From positions 1 through 40,556 of the forward strand of contig NZ_QVLT01000038.1 in the NCBI RefSeq assembly GCF_003417065.2: a stretch of DNA of 40,556 bases, written 5' to 3'. The DNA is from Hymenobacter lapidiphilus. Its GTDB lineage: Bacteria; Bacteroidota; Bacteroidia; Cytophagales; Hymenobacteraceae. Below the pieces are notes generated by a model, which was not told the DNA's origin, did not search any database, and saw nothing but the letters and a program-made list of their open reading frames with translations. Position numbers and translations under genes: made by a program. The number at the start of each line of letters is the position of its first letter. Position 1 is the first letter of the stretch. Shown here piece after piece: positions 1-8,326 of this stretch.

Positions 1-383
1 TGCAGTGGCCCCGGGTGGCGCTGGTACTGGTGCTGCTGGCCGGCATCGGGGCGGGTGGCTGGGCCGTGCAGCACTACGCGCGCCCACCGGCCGGGCGTGG
101 GGAGGCCCGCAGCCAGCCCCGCGAAGACCAGCCAGATAATAATGAGGAGAATCTGGAGGCCGCTGCCCCCACCCTGTTCGATATTCAGCCCGATACCATC
201 CAGGTGGATTCGGAGCCGGCCGATTCGGTGGGGGAACTGGCACCGGAGCCCGTTGAGCCCAGCCCGAAGAAACTATGGACTCGGTTACAGCCCCGGACGA
301 AGGTATTTAGAACCGCTCCTTTAGCAGGGCTTTACCACTTCCACAAAGCTCAACACTGGTGCATTCCGGCCGCCTGGGACTAG
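1..383 (+). CDS. C-terminal part of a membrane-anchored protein (5' end outside window)
   Basis: The reading frame is open from the first bases (codons from base 3 read QWPR before the first GTG), so the gene very probably begins upstream of the window. What is visible is one hydrophobic segment of about 16 residues (VALVLVLLAGIGAGGW), followed by a charged, Pro/Glu/Asp-rich tail that looks disordered, ending at TAG 381-383. A single-pass anchor with an acidic linker fits several Bacteroidota envelope proteins, but no domain can be recognised and I give no function. The last 30 residues (rich in His, Trp and Phe) differ in character from the acidic linker, so the true end could be altered by an indel. 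It lies upstream of dnaE in the same direction with a gap of about 140 bases. Confidence 0.5.
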   Translation, partial: QWPRVALVLVLLAGIGAGGWAVQHYARPPAGRGEARSQPREDQPDNNEENLEAAAPTLFDIQPDTIQVDSEPADSVGELAPEPVEPSPKKLWTRLQPRTKVFRTAPLAGLYHFHKAQHWCIPAAWD

Positions 384-523
384 GCTATGCTGCAGGAGCT
401 GGAACGCGGCCTGCCTTTCTTCTGATTACGCAAAAAGCGTTGCTTTCGCAACTTTCCTTTCCGGCTCGGCGGCGGTAACTTTACCTTTCGCGGCGGGTCC
501 TGATGGCCCGCAGCGCCCCGCTT

Positions 524-3500
524 ATGCCCGTCTTCTCGCACCTGCACTCGCACACCCAATATTCGCTGCTCGATGGGCAGGCCTCCATTTCGGGCCTGAT
601 GAAAAAGGCCCAGGCCGATGGCATGCCGGCCGTGGCCCTGACTGACCACGGCAACATGTTCGGGGCGTTCAACTTCGTGGCCGAAGCCAACAAGTACAAC
701 GTGAAGCCCATTGTGGGCTGCGAGTTTTACATGGTGGCCGACCGCCACAAGAAGGCGTTCAGCCGCGAGAAGGGCGAGCGGGACAAGCGCTACCACCAGC
801 TGCTGCTGGCCAAGGACCAAGACGGCTACCACAACCTGAGCAAGCTCTGTTCGATGAGCTTTATCGAGGGCGTGTACGGCAAGTTCCCGCGCATTGATAA
901 GGAGCTGCTACTCCAGTACCACAAGGGCCTGATTGCCACTTCTTGCTGCATCGGCGCCGAGATTCCCCAGGCCATTCTGTTTCAGGGCGAGGCCCAGGCC
1001 GAGGAGTTGCTGAAGTGGTGGATTGACGTGTTCGAGGACGATTACTACATCGAGATTCAGCGGCACGGGCTGATGAACTTCGATGGCACCGGTAAAAGCC
1101 AGGAAGACGTGAACCAGGTGCTGCTCGGGCTGGCCAAAAAGTACAACGTCAAGGTCATCTGCACCAACGACTCGCACTACGTCGACCAGACGGACTTCGC
1201 GCCGCACGACATTCTGCTGTGCGTGAACACCGGCGAGGAGCACAGCATCCCGGTGGGCGACTTCCAGACCCAGTATTTCCGGATGATTTCGCAGGACAAC
1301 AAAGTCCTATATGACCACCTCGACAACCTGCGGCCATTGGCGGGCCAGGATGCCGCCGTGCGCCGCCAGCTCCAGCGCATTGATGAGGAGGCCCAGGCCC
1401 CGCGGCCCAAGTCGCGCTTCGGCTTCGCCAACGACCAGTTCTATTTCAAGAGCCAAGCCGAGATGAACGCCCTGTTCGCCGATGTGCCCGCGAGTGTGGA
1501 TAACACGAACGAAATCGTGGACAAAATCACGCCGCCCGTGCTGCAGCGTGACATTCTACTACCCAACTTCCCGATTCCAGCCGAGCACGCCAACGCCGAT
1601 GCCTTCCTGCGCCATCTCACCTACAAAGGCGCGTTCGAGGGCGAAAAGCGCCGCTACTCCGACCGCACCCCCGAAATTGAGGAGCGGCTGGACTACGAGT
1701 TGCGCGTGATTGAGACGATGGGTTTCGCGGGCTACTTCCTCATCACCCAGGACTTCATCAACCATGGCCGCAACATTGGCGTGGCCGTGGGTCCGGGCCG
1801 GGGCTCGGCCGCCGGTTCGGCCGTGGCTTACTGCGTCGGTATCACCAACATCGACCCGATTAAGTACTCGCTGCTGTTCGAGCGTTTCCTAAACCCCGAG
1901 CGGGTTTCCATGCCCGATATTGACATCGACTTCGACGACGTGAACCGCCAGCGCGTGATTGACTACGTGGTGGGCAAGTACGGCAAGACCCAGGTGGCCC
2001 AGATTATCACCTTCGGCACCATGGCTGCCAAGTCGAGCATCAAGGATGTGTCGCGGGTAATGGATTTACCGCTGCCAGTGGCCAACGACCTCGTGAAAAT
2101 GGTGCCCGACCAAGTGGGCACCACGCTCACCAAGGCCTTCGCCGAAAACCAGGAGCTCGACATGATTCGGCGCGACGAAGCGCCCGACAACCTGCGGGGC
2201 CACATTCTGCGCCTCGCCACCCAGCTCGAAGGCTCGGTGCGCAACACCGGCATTCACGCGGCCGGCATCATCATCGCCCCCGACGACATCACCAAGTACA
2301 TCCCGGTTTCGACGTCCAAAGAGTCGGAGCTGCTCATCACCCAGTTCGACGGTAAGGTGATTGAGAGTGCCGGGATGCTGAAAATGGACTTCCTGGGTTT
2401 GAAGACGCTCACGATTATCGTGGACGCCATCAACCTGATTGAGCGCAACCACGGCGTCAAAATCGACATTGATGAGATTCCGATTGACGACCTTAAAACC
2501 TACGAACTGTACCAGCGCGGCGACACCATCGGCACGTTCCAGTTCGAGAGCGAGGGCATGCGCATGTACCTCAAGGACCTCAAGCCCACCAACATCGAGG
2601 ACCTGATTGCCATGAACGCCCTCTACCGGCCTGGCCCGATGCAGTTCATCCCCAACTTCATCAACCGCAAGCACGGCCGCGAGGCAGTCGACTATCCGCA
2701 CGAACTGCTGGAACCGATCCTGAACTACTCCCAGGGCATCATGGTGTACCAGGAGCAGATCATGCAGGCGGCCCAGATTCTGGCCGGCTACTCGCTCGGT
2801 GGCGCCGACTTGCTGCGCCGGGCCATGGGTAAAAAGGACATGAAGAAGATGGCCCAGGAGCGGGACAAATTCTGCGAGGGGGCCAAGAAGCTGCACGGCA
2901 TCGTGGCCAAAAAGGCCAACGAGGTATTCGACGTGATGGAGAAGTTTGCGGCCTACGGCTTCAACCGCTCCCACTCGGCCGCCTACTCGCTGGTAGCCTA
3001 CCAAACCGGCTACCTCAAGGCCCATTACCCGGCCGAGTACATGGCGGCGGTGCTCACCAACAACATGGGCGACATCAAAAAGGTGACCTTCTTTATCGAG
3101 GAAGCCCGCAAGCAAAACGTGGCCGTACTCGGGCCCGACGTCAACGAATCCATCCTCAAGTTCAACGTGAACAAGCAGGGCCAGATTCGTTTCGGAATGG
3201 CGGCCGTGAAGGGCGCGGGCGAGGCTGCGGTGGAGGAAATCGTGCAGGAGCGCGACCAGAATGGGCCCTACGGCGACATTTTCGACTTCTCGCGCCGCGT
3301 AAACCTGCGGGCCGTGAACAAGAAAACCTTCGAGAGCATGGCCCAGGCCGGCGCCTTCGACTCGTTCGACCGTTACCACCGCCGCCAGTTTCTGGAAGCA
3401 CCGGGCAACGACCAGAGTCTGATTGAGAAGGCCATGAAAGTGGGCCAGCAGCACCAGGCAGCTAAGGAGTCGGCCCAGCAGAGCCTGTTTGGCGGCGGCG

Positions 3501-4207
3501 GCGGCGAAATGGCCATCCCGATGCCCAAAATCCAGGACATGGAGCCTTGGAGCCCCACCGAGAAGCTGCGCCGCGAAAAGGAAGTAGTAGGATTCTACCT
3601 CTCGGGCCACCCCCTCGACGATTTTAAGCTGGAAATCGACTCCTACTGCACCTGCGGACTCGACAAGATTGAGACCTACAAGAACCGCGACATTACGGTG
3701 GCCGGCCTTATTTCCAACGTGCTGTTCAAGACCACCAAAACCGGCCAGCCCTTCGTCAGCTTCAACATTGAAGACTACGATGCCAGCCTCAACCTGGCTT
3801 TGTTCCGCGACGATTACTCCAAGTTCTCGGCCCTTATTAACCCCCGCAACTACGATAAGGAGCAGGTGCCGCCCATGTTCATCCGGGGCAAGTACGCCCA
3901 GCGCTTCCGCGACTCCGACCAGTTCGAGTTCAAAATCATGACCATGGAACCGCTCTTTAACGTGGCCGAAAAGCTGGCCAACGGCGTGCGCGTGCAACTC
4001 GATTTGCGCACCATCACTGAGCCCTTCATGGACCGTTTTATGGAGGCCGTGGAAGGGGCCGCTGGTTCCAAAAAGCTCGAAATCAAGTTTGCCGAGCCTC
4101 ACGAGCACCTGGCCGTGGACACTTACTCGCGCCGCTACCGCATCGAGCCCAAGGAGTTCATCCGCCGGATGCGCGAAATGGAAATCGAAGCCTGCCAGCT
4201 GATATAA
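524..4207 (+). CDS. dnaE: DNA polymerase III subunit alpha
   Basis: Catalytic subunit of the replicative polymerase holoenzyme. The N-terminal PHP domain begins at once (HLHSHTQYSLLDG, then ALTDHGN and CTNDSHY). The polymerase palm carries PDIDIDFDD at bases 1913-1939, holding two of the catalytic aspartates, and further motifs are ALYRPGPM and the YGFNRSHSAAYS region before the tandem HhH domain. A beta-clamp-binding-like QQSLF lies at bases 3476-3490, and a C-terminal OB fold follows (DITVAGLISNV). The length of about 1,227 residues is normal for DnaE1. I chose ATG 524 because the protein then starts MPVFSHLH, close to the usual DnaE N-terminus; an in-frame ATG at 503 would add seven residues. 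A weak -7-like TACCTTTC lies at 482-489. The gene is intact and is followed by a good hairpin terminator. Confidence 0.97.
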   Translation: MPVFSHLHSHTQYSLLDGQASISGLMKKAQADGMPAVALTDHGNMFGAFNFVAEANKYNVKPIVGCEFYMVADRHKKAFSREKGERDKRYHQLLLAKDQDGYHNLSKLCSMSFIEGVYGKFPRIDKELLLQYHKGLIATSCCIGAEIPQAILFQGEAQAEELLKWWIDVFEDDYYIEIQRHGLMNFDGTGKSQEDVNQVLLGLAKKYNVKVICTNDSHYVDQTDFAPHDILLCVNTGEEHSIPVGDFQTQYFRMISQDNKVLYDHLDNLRPLAGQDAAVRRQLQRIDEEAQAPRPKSRFGFANDQFYFKSQAEMNALFADVPASVDNTNEIVDKITPPVLQRDILLPNFPIPAEHANADAFLRHLTYKGAFEGEKRRYSDRTPEIEERLDYELRVIETMGFAGYFLITQDFINHGRNIGVAVGPGRGSAAGSAVAYCVGITNIDPIKYSLLFERFLNPERVSMPDIDIDFDDVNRQRVIDYVVGKYGKTQVAQIITFGTMAAKSSIKDVSRVMDLPLPVANDLVKMVPDQVGTTLTKAFAENQELDMIRRDEAPDNLRGHILRLATQLEGSVRNTGIHAAGIIIAPDDITKYIPVSTSKESELLITQFDGKVIESAGMLKMDFLGLKTLTIIVDAINLIERNHGVKIDIDEIPIDDLKTYELYQRGDTIGTFQFESEGMRMYLKDLKPTNIEDLIAMNALYRPGPMQFIPNFINRKHGREAVDYPHELLEPILNYSQGIMVYQEQIMQAAQILAGYSLGGADLLRRAMGKKDMKKMAQERDKFCEGAKKLHGIVAKKANEVFDVMEKFAAYGFNRSHSAAYSLVAYQTGYLKAHYPAEYMAAVLTNNMGDIKKVTFFIEEARKQNVAVLGPDVNESILKFNVNKQGQIRFGMAAVKGAGEAAVEEIVQERDQNGPYGDIFDFSRRVNLRAVNKKTFESMAQAGAFDSFDRYHRRQFLEAPGNDQSLIEKAMKVGQQHQAAKESAQQSLFGGGGGEMAIPMPKIQDMEPWSPTEKLRREKEVVGFYLSGHPLDDFKLEIDSYCTCGLDKIETYKNRDITVAGLISNVLFKTTKTGQPFVSFNIEDYDASLNLALFRDDYSKFSALINPRNYDKEQVPPMFIRGKYAQRFRDSDQFEFKIMTMEPLFNVAEKLANGVRVQLDLRTITEPFMDRFMEAVEGAAGSKKLEIKFAEPHEHLAVDTYSRRYRIEPKEFIRRMREMEIEACQLI

Positions 4208-4250
4208 ACTCCAGTTGTTGCAGATGTAATTGATTACGCTGATTTTTACT

Positions 4251-4288
4251 GCCGCTATACCTCGCTGAGTTGTAGCGGCGGTTTTTTT
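4251..4288 (+). terminator. Rho-independent terminator of dnaE
   Basis: Stem GCCGCTA (4251-4257) pairs with TAGCGGC (4273-4279) and is followed by a run of seven T at 4282-4288, about 40 bases after the dnaE stop. Confidence 0.8.
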
Positions 4289-4309
4289 CGGGCTATGCTA
4301 CACTGCAGG

Positions 4310-5359
4310 ATGTCGTTATTATTTCGCCGGGGCCTTGTGGTGCTGGCAGTGTTGTGGAGTGTTTTGCTGGCGCCGGCAGCCATGGCGCAGTATTATCTCG
4401 ACGTGAGGTATCAAAGAATAAACCTGCCCTCCCGCACGGTGCATGTGGAGCAGGTGGTGGACGGCCGGCCGGGCAAGCCACTGATTGGCATGGTGTACCG
4501 GGGCCTCGACAATCGCTCGAAGCCGGTTATGTTCCGGCGGGGCCTGGAAGCAGAGCTGACTGATTTGCTCCGGCAGCAGCTGCCGGCCCGGCCCGACGAC
4601 CATGCCATTGTACTGTGCCTGCGCCAGCTGCGGGTGGGCGAGCAGCTCAATGGCCTGACCGAAAAAGCCAGCGCCGACCTGGCAGCCGACGTGTACGAGC
4701 ATCTGCCCGACGGCTACCATTTTGTGCGCAGCGTGTCAGCGCACACTTCTTCGCGCGCCCTCGAAACCACTTCGCTCCACGCCGAGCACGTGGCGCTGCT
4801 GCTGCAAAAGTGCCTGGAGCAGCTCACCACGCACAATTGGGCCGAACGCACCACTGGCCCGGCGCTTACCCTCGCCCAACTGCCCACCGACGTACCTACC
4901 ACCTCCGCCACGGCTACTGCCGGAACCGGGCCCGCCATTCTGCGGGAATTTCCCCGGCCGGGCGTTTACTACACCTTCGAGCAGTTTCTGGCCAACACGC
5001 CTGCCCCCGAGCTGAGCGCCTCAACCGATATCGTGGCTTTTGGCTTCGGGCCGCCACAAGCTCGGCTGCTCTGGCTCGGCATACCCCGGTTGCGGGTTAA
5101 AATTTTAAACGAGAAGAACCAGAGTCAGCCCATGAAGCAGGTCTGGGGCTTTTCGGATGGTCGCCAGCTGTTTGTGCAGCACCAGAAGCAGTTTTTCCCG
5201 CTCCACCGTCACCGCGACTTTTTCACCTTTGTGGGCGAAGCGCCTACCGACGTAGCCTACATGCAGGCCCGAGCCACTGGCAGTGCGGCCGTCGTGGGCG
5301 GACTGGCCGGAGCCCTGCTGACCTCCGGCGTCGACCACTCGGCTGAGCCAATGGGCTGA
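4310..5359 (+). CDS. Exported protein of unknown function, N-terminal part of a split gene
   Basis: ATG 4310 gives a clear signal peptide (basic MSLLFRRG, then a hydrophobic core, cleavage near AMAQ), so the product is exported; an upstream ATG at 4295 would add five residues before it. The body of about 325 residues has no motif I recognise. Near the C-terminus is a Gly/Ala-rich segment (AAVVGGLAGALL) that could be a membrane or glycine-zipper patch. The frame stops at TGA 5357-5359, inside a 13-base tandem duplication. If one copy is removed, the frame runs straight into the next reading frame (5364-5771) to give one protein of about 482 residues. The piece annotated here is therefore probably the first two thirds of a longer gene. 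Function unknown. Confidence 0.7.
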   Translation: MSLLFRRGLVVLAVLWSVLLAPAAMAQYYLDVRYQRINLPSRTVHVEQVVDGRPGKPLIGMVYRGLDNRSKPVMFRRGLEAELTDLLRQQLPARPDDHAIVLCLRQLRVGEQLNGLTEKASADLAADVYEHLPDGYHFVRSVSAHTSSRALETTSLHAEHVALLLQKCLEQLTTHNWAERTTGPALTLAQLPTDVPTTSATATAGTGPAILREFPRPGVYYTFEQFLANTPAPELSASTDIVAFGFGPPQARLLWLGIPRLRVKILNEKNQSQPMKQVWGFSDGRQLFVQHQKQFFPLHRHRDFFTFVGEAPTDVAYMQARATGSAAVVGGLAGALLTSGVDHSAEPMG

Positions 5360-5370
5360 GCCAATGGGCT
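5341..5370 (+). repeat. 13-bp tandem duplication that splits an open reading frame
   Basis: The unit GGCTGAGCCAATG occurs at 5341-5353 and 5354-5366, and the next four bases (GGCT) begin a third copy. Thirteen is not a multiple of three, so the duplication shifts the frame and brings a TGA into phase at 5357-5359. Confidence 0.95.
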
Positions 5371-5771
5371 ACGCCGTGGACATGCGCACCGGCGCGGCCG
5401 GACAGTTCCCGAACCCGCTGCTGCCAGCGCCGCCCCGCACCGATACGGCCTACATTTATATGTACCGCTACGCTGATGCCTCATCGACTCCGGTGCAGTT
5501 CACAGTCGATACCCAGCCGGCTGGTGAGCTCAAGCCCCACGAATACCTGGAAATTCCCTGGCCCTACCCCGGCCGGATGCTGCGGCTGTGTTTGGAGTTG
5601 CCAGGTTTGCCCTGCCAACTCGTCATTCCCAATCCCGCTGGCCTTAATTACCTACGGATTACCGCCCATGGGGGCACCAATAAGCGGCCAATCTGGGAGT
5701 GGGTATCGGTGGAGCAGGGAGAAGCCGACCTGAACGAGATTGACCGTCAGCGGCAGCTTCCCCGCCCCTGA
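5364..5771 (+). CDS. C-terminal part of the split exported protein
   Basis: The open frame of 135 codons starts at an ATG that lies within the 13-base duplication, has no ribosome-binding site of its own, and begins five bases after the stop of the preceding frame. With a single repeat copy, the upstream sequence HSAEPMG would continue directly as YAVDMRTG, so this is most simply the C-terminus of the same protein. The piece has no signal peptide. It is rich in Pro and Tyr with alternating hydrophobic residues, consistent with a beta-rich domain, but no family is recognised. If the split is real, this fragment is probably either untranslated or made only by reinitiation. Confidence 0.55.
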   Translation: MGYAVDMRTGAAGQFPNPLLPAPPRTDTAYIYMYRYADASSTPVQFTVDTQPAGELKPHEYLEIPWPYPGRMLRLCLELPGLPCQLVIPNPAGLNYLRITAHGGTNKRPIWEWVSVEQGEADLNEIDRQRQLPRP

Positions 5772-6045
5772 AGCGTTTTGCAGTTATTCAAGTAGATTTT
5801 CTGGGTAGCTGAAATAACGTAGAGCCGCAACAGTTGGAGCCCCGACATTACTGATCAGCGCATAAGCTGCGGTAGCAATAATGCAGCTAATCCGGGTTCG
5901 GATGAAATTATGGCCGGCTCATTGCCACGTAGAATTTATAGGGCTGTAGGAGATGGCTCCTACGCCGCTACCAATAGGCAGGTAGGTGGCTGCATCGAGT
6001 GGTTGAGGGGCCTCATTGCCCCGATCGAACTTTCCGGACTGGGTC
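5772..6045. other. Gene-free spacer between the split gene and trxA
   Basis: No convincing gene is seen in either strand. A frame open upstream of trxA would extend thioredoxin by about 73 residues, but that extension lacks any thioredoxin-family counterpart and I treat it as leader. The minus strand around 5785-5900 reads as a short hydrophobic peptide interrupted by a stop, possibly decayed coding sequence, but this is too weak to call. Confidence 0.5.
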
Positions 6046-6072
6046 TTGTTGAATCACAATCTGCTACCTTGC
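6046..6072 (+). promoter_or_regulatory. Possible promoter of trxA
   Basis: TTG at 6046-6048 is followed after 16 bases by TACCTTGC at 6065-6072, one T short of the Bacteroidota -7 box TAnnTTTG. The same shortened form occurs upstream of accD and of the coiled-coil ompA gene in this window. Spacing is a little short. Confidence 0.35.
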
Positions 6073-6128
6073 GGGCCGATAGCCCGTATAGCCGCGTAAC
6101 ATCTTTCACCCCAAACCTGACATTCATC

Positions 6129-6458
6129 ATGGGACATAAAGCCATTGAGATTACCGACGCCAATTTCGACCAGATCATCAACTCCGATAAGCCCGTGCTT
6201 GTGGATTTCTGGGCCGAGTGGTGCGGCCCCTGCCGCATGGTAGGCCCGGTGGTAGAAGAGCTGGCCGGTGAGTACGAAGGCAAAGCCATTATCGGCAAAG
6301 TCGACGTAGACGCCAACCCCCAGACTTCGGCCAAATTCGGCATCCGCAGCATTCCTACGCTGCTCGTTTTCAAAAACGGACAGGTAGTAGACAAGCAGGT
6401 AGGTGCCGTACCCAAGCACGTACTGGCTCAGAAGCTCGACGCCCAGGTAACGGCTTAG
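6129..6458 (+). CDS. trxA: Thioredoxin
   Basis: Small cytoplasmic dithiol reductase that passes electrons from thioredoxin reductase to protein disulfides. The 109-residue product from ATG 6129 is standard length. It has the active site WCGPC (in FWAEWCGPCRM), the conserved cis-proline segment (RSIPTLLVF) and the final Gly-containing helix. ATG 6129 is chosen because upstream in-frame codons do not match the family. It stands alone between a spacer and a strong terminator, so it is probably monocistronic. Confidence 0.96.
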   Translation: MGHKAIEITDANFDQIINSDKPVLVDFWAEWCGPCRMVGPVVEELAGEYEGKAIIGKVDVDANPQTSAKFGIRSIPTLLVFKNGQVVDKQVGAVPKHVLAQKLDAQVTA

Positions 6459-6478
6459 TTTAACCCAGTCCAGTAAGT

Positions 6479-6532
6479 AAAGAAGCCTCCGTGCTGCCGG
6501 CCCCAAGGGTCAGGTAGCACGGAGGCTTCTTT
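6479..6532. terminator. Bidirectional terminator between trxA and the TonB-domain gene
   Basis: Seventeen-base perfect inverted arms at 6479-6495 and 6516-6532, with A-rich and T-rich ends, form a strong hairpin that can stop transcription from both convergent genes. Confidence 0.85.
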
Positions 6533-6555
6533 ATGCGGTACGTTGTGTCGGCGGC

Positions 6556-7521
6556 TCAGTCCGTGGCTTCGGGGGCAGCGGCGCGGGCCTCGGAGGGCGG
6601 CGTCTGGGGCGGCTTCAGGCCCGAGGCCAGCGAAAAGCCCGGCCCAAAGTAGATGGGAATGGTAAAGGTCATGGCCGTGGGCAGGTTGTATTCGCGGCCG
6701 GGTTCAAAGCGAGGCAGGGCAGCTACCACCCGCAGAGCCTCACGGTCGGCTTCGGCAGCCAGGCCCTGCGCTATCCGCACCTGGCCCACGCGGCCATCTT
6801 CGCCCACCGTGTAGCTAACCAGCACATTGCCCACAATGCCCTTGCGGCGCACCTCGCGCGGATACGTGGTGTTCTGGGCCACGAAGCTGAGCAGCGCCGC
6901 CTCGCCACCCGGGAAGCGGGGCAGCTTGCGCACCTGCACGGGCTGCATATAGGGCGAGCCATCCTTGTTGAAAAAGGCCAGCGCCAGCGGCCGGCCCTGG
7001 CGGTCGGGCATCTCAATGGCGCTCAACTCGCCCGTATCGTAGTAATAGCGCCACTCGCCCACCGGCCGGCCGGCGTTGTAGTACCCTTCCGACCGTTTCT
7101 GGCCGTTGCGATGCACCGAAAGCCAGCGGCCAGCCCGCTGCCCCTGCACATAGTCGCCCCGCTGGCTGACGCGGCCATCCTCGTACCAGCCCACATACAG
7201 GCCGTTGGCTTCATCGTCGCGGTAATGCACCTGGGCGGCGCGGCTGCCTTCCGGATGGTACCAGGTGAGCGGGCCGTTGCGCACCGGCGGATCGATGGAC
7301 GAGAGCGTGCCTTTCAGCAGCAGTTCGCCCAGCAGGGAGAACTCGCGCATGGCGTGGGTGCCCAGCAGCTCGTTGCGGCGCTCCACTACCCGGTAGTGGG
7401 TTGCGCTGTCGGGCACTGTGGGCCGGCTCTGGTCGTCGAGGTAAACGGCCGGCAGGCTCTGCCCCTGGCTTAGCCGCACCGCACCTGCGGCTACAAGGAG
7501 AAAAACGTAGCGAATTCTCAT
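6556..7521 (-). CDS. Exported MORN-repeat protein with C-terminal TonB domain
   Basis: A 321-residue protein with an N-terminal signal peptide (MRIRYVFLLVAAGAVRLSQGQ). The middle (about residues 85-175) holds three or more MORN-like repeats of the YwqK type (GLYVGWYEDGR, GRWLSVHRNGQ, GEWRYYYDTGE). Residues about 200-300 form a TonB C-terminal domain (FPGGEAALLSFV, YPREVRRKGIVGNVLVSYTV, ALPRFEPGR). The combination is common in Bacteroidota periplasmic proteins. TonB C-terminal domains usually contact the TonB box of outer-membrane receptors, but this one has a cleavable-looking signal and no proline-rich spacer, so it may not transduce energy itself. It converges on trxA. No ExbB/ExbD neighbours are present. 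Confidence 0.85.
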   Translation of the reverse strand: MRIRYVFLLVAAGAVRLSQGQSLPAVYLDDQSRPTVPDSATHYRVVERRNELLGTHAMREFSLLGELLLKGTLSSIDPPVRNGPLTWYHPEGSRAAQVHYRDDEANGLYVGWYEDGRVSQRGDYVQGQRAGRWLSVHRNGQKRSEGYYNAGRPVGEWRYYYDTGELSAIEMPDRQGRPLALAFFNKDGSPYMQPVQVRKLPRFPGGEAALLSFVAQNTTYPREVRRKGIVGNVLVSYTVGEDGRVGQVRIAQGLAAEADREALRVVAALPRFEPGREYNLPTAMTFTIPIYFGPGFSLASGLKPPQTPPSEARAAAPEATD

Positions 7522-7647
7522 AAGCAGCCAGGGTAAAGCGCTAGCTACTGGCTACTAAATATAGATTAGCTACCATAAAATGGCAACTAACATCGCATTT
7601 TTCTTCTTATAACACTATTCCAGCTTACCGGAGTCTATTTGCTGACA

Positions 7648-7675
7648 TGGGCACTGCTGCTGATAACAGTGCCCA
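7648..7675. other. Stem-loop downstream of the Lrp-family gene
   Basis: TGGGCACTG (7648-7656) pairs with CAGTGCCCA (7667-7675). It lies 10 bases beyond the lrp stop but lacks a clear U-run on either strand, so it may be a weak or Rho-assisted 3' end. Confidence 0.4.
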
Positions 7676-7684
7676 CGCCAGCTT

Positions 7685-8170
7685 CTATTCGTTGTCCTCC
7701 TTTATTTCAGGCAACTGAATGGGCCGGTTAAATGCTTCTTCGAGCGAGATGAGCGTTTCGGTGCGCTCAATACCGTCGATGAGTTGAATCTGACCGTGGA
7801 GGACTTCGCGCAGATGGTTGGTGTCGCGGCAAATCAGGCGGGCGAAGATGCCGTAGGCGCCGGTGGTAAAATCGATGCTGACGACTTCCGGAATTTCGCT
7901 CAGAGCCTTCACTACCCCCTCATACACCGAGCTCTTCTGCAAGTAAATACCCAGAAAAGCCCGCACTCCGTAGCCCAGCTTCTGATAATCAATCTTGAGG
8001 GTTGCCCCCTGCACAATACCCAACTCCTCTAGGCGGGCCATGCGCACATGCACCGTTCCGCCCGACACATGCACCTTACGGGCAATCTCAGTATATGGGG
8101 TTTTAGCGTCGTCAATAAGCAGGGCCAGAATTTTCCGGTCGGTGTCGTCAAGTTCGTAATTACGTGCCAT
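7685..8170 (-). CDS. Lrp/AsnC family transcriptional regulator
   Basis: 161-residue regulator. The N-terminal winged helix-turn-helix (LDDTDRKILALLIDDAKTPY, then GGTVHVRMARLEELGIV) is followed by the RAM/AsnC ligand-binding domain (about residues 65-145, with VVSIDFTTGAYGIFA). Members bind DNA as octamers or higher forms and sense amino acids. The target cannot be told from the sequence alone. A near-perfect palindrome lies 11 bases upstream of its start codon and is a natural candidate for autoregulation. It is transcribed away from the putative ncRNA that begins about 125 bases upstream, so one intergenic region could serve both. Confidence 0.93.
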   Translation of the reverse strand: MARNYELDDTDRKILALLIDDAKTPYTEIARKVHVSGGTVHVRMARLEELGIVQGATLKIDYQKLGYGVRAFLGIYLQKSSVYEGVVKALSEIPEVVSIDFTTGAYGIFARLICRDTNHLREVLHGQIQLIDGIERTETLISLEEAFNRPIQLPEIKEDNE

Positions 8171-8180
8171 TGTTTTAAAC

Positions 8181-8205
8181 TTTGATTATGTATATTTTAA
8201 TCAAA
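8181..8205. promoter_or_regulatory. Palindrome upstream of the Lrp gene, candidate operator
   Basis: TTTGATTA (8181-8188) and TAATCAAA (8198-8205) are perfect 8-base inverted repeats with a 9-base AT spacer, 11 bases before the Lrp-family start codon. Size, AT-richness and position suit Lrp-type autorepression; binding is inferred. Confidence 0.5.
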
Positions 8206-8250
8206 CGATCTATTGCTTAAAAATAGTATAAATTTTTATCCAACATATCT

Positions 8251-8278
8251 TAACATATTTCATTCCATCGATATGTTA
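8251..8278. promoter_or_regulatory. Inverted repeat overlapping the ncRNA promoter
   Basis: TAACATAT (8251-8258) and ATATGTTA (8271-8278) are perfect 8-base inverted repeats with a 12-base spacer. They lie across the proposed -33 region and just before the -7 box at 8281, a position where a regulator could occlude RNA polymerase. Confidence 0.4.
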
Positions 8279-8288
8279 TCTACATTTG
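8258..8288 (+). promoter_or_regulatory. Bacteroidota-type promoter of the putative ncRNA
   Basis: TACATTTG (8281-8288) is a perfect match to the -7 consensus TAnnTTTG. TTTC at 8258-8261 is a near match to the -33 TTTG, 19 bases upstream. Transcription would begin near 8295, where no protein-coding gene follows on this strand. Confidence 0.55.
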
Positions 8289-8326
8289 TCATAATCCGGT
8301 GCAAATGGCGCAGGACTATTCCGATA

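Noticed and set aside
2066..4108. 680-codon open frame antisense to dnaE
   Set aside because: Its residues (His/Val/Gly/Leu/Glu-rich) are the antisense reflection of a GC-rich coding gene; dnaE is conserved across this stretch.
5785..5900. Possible decayed hydrophobic peptide on the minus strand
   Set aside because: Only a short stretch, interrupted by a stop, with no start or family match; too weak to list.
5910..6128. 73-residue N-terminal extension of thioredoxin
   Set aside because: Thioredoxin homology begins exactly at ATG 6129 and the extension lacks signal or domain features.
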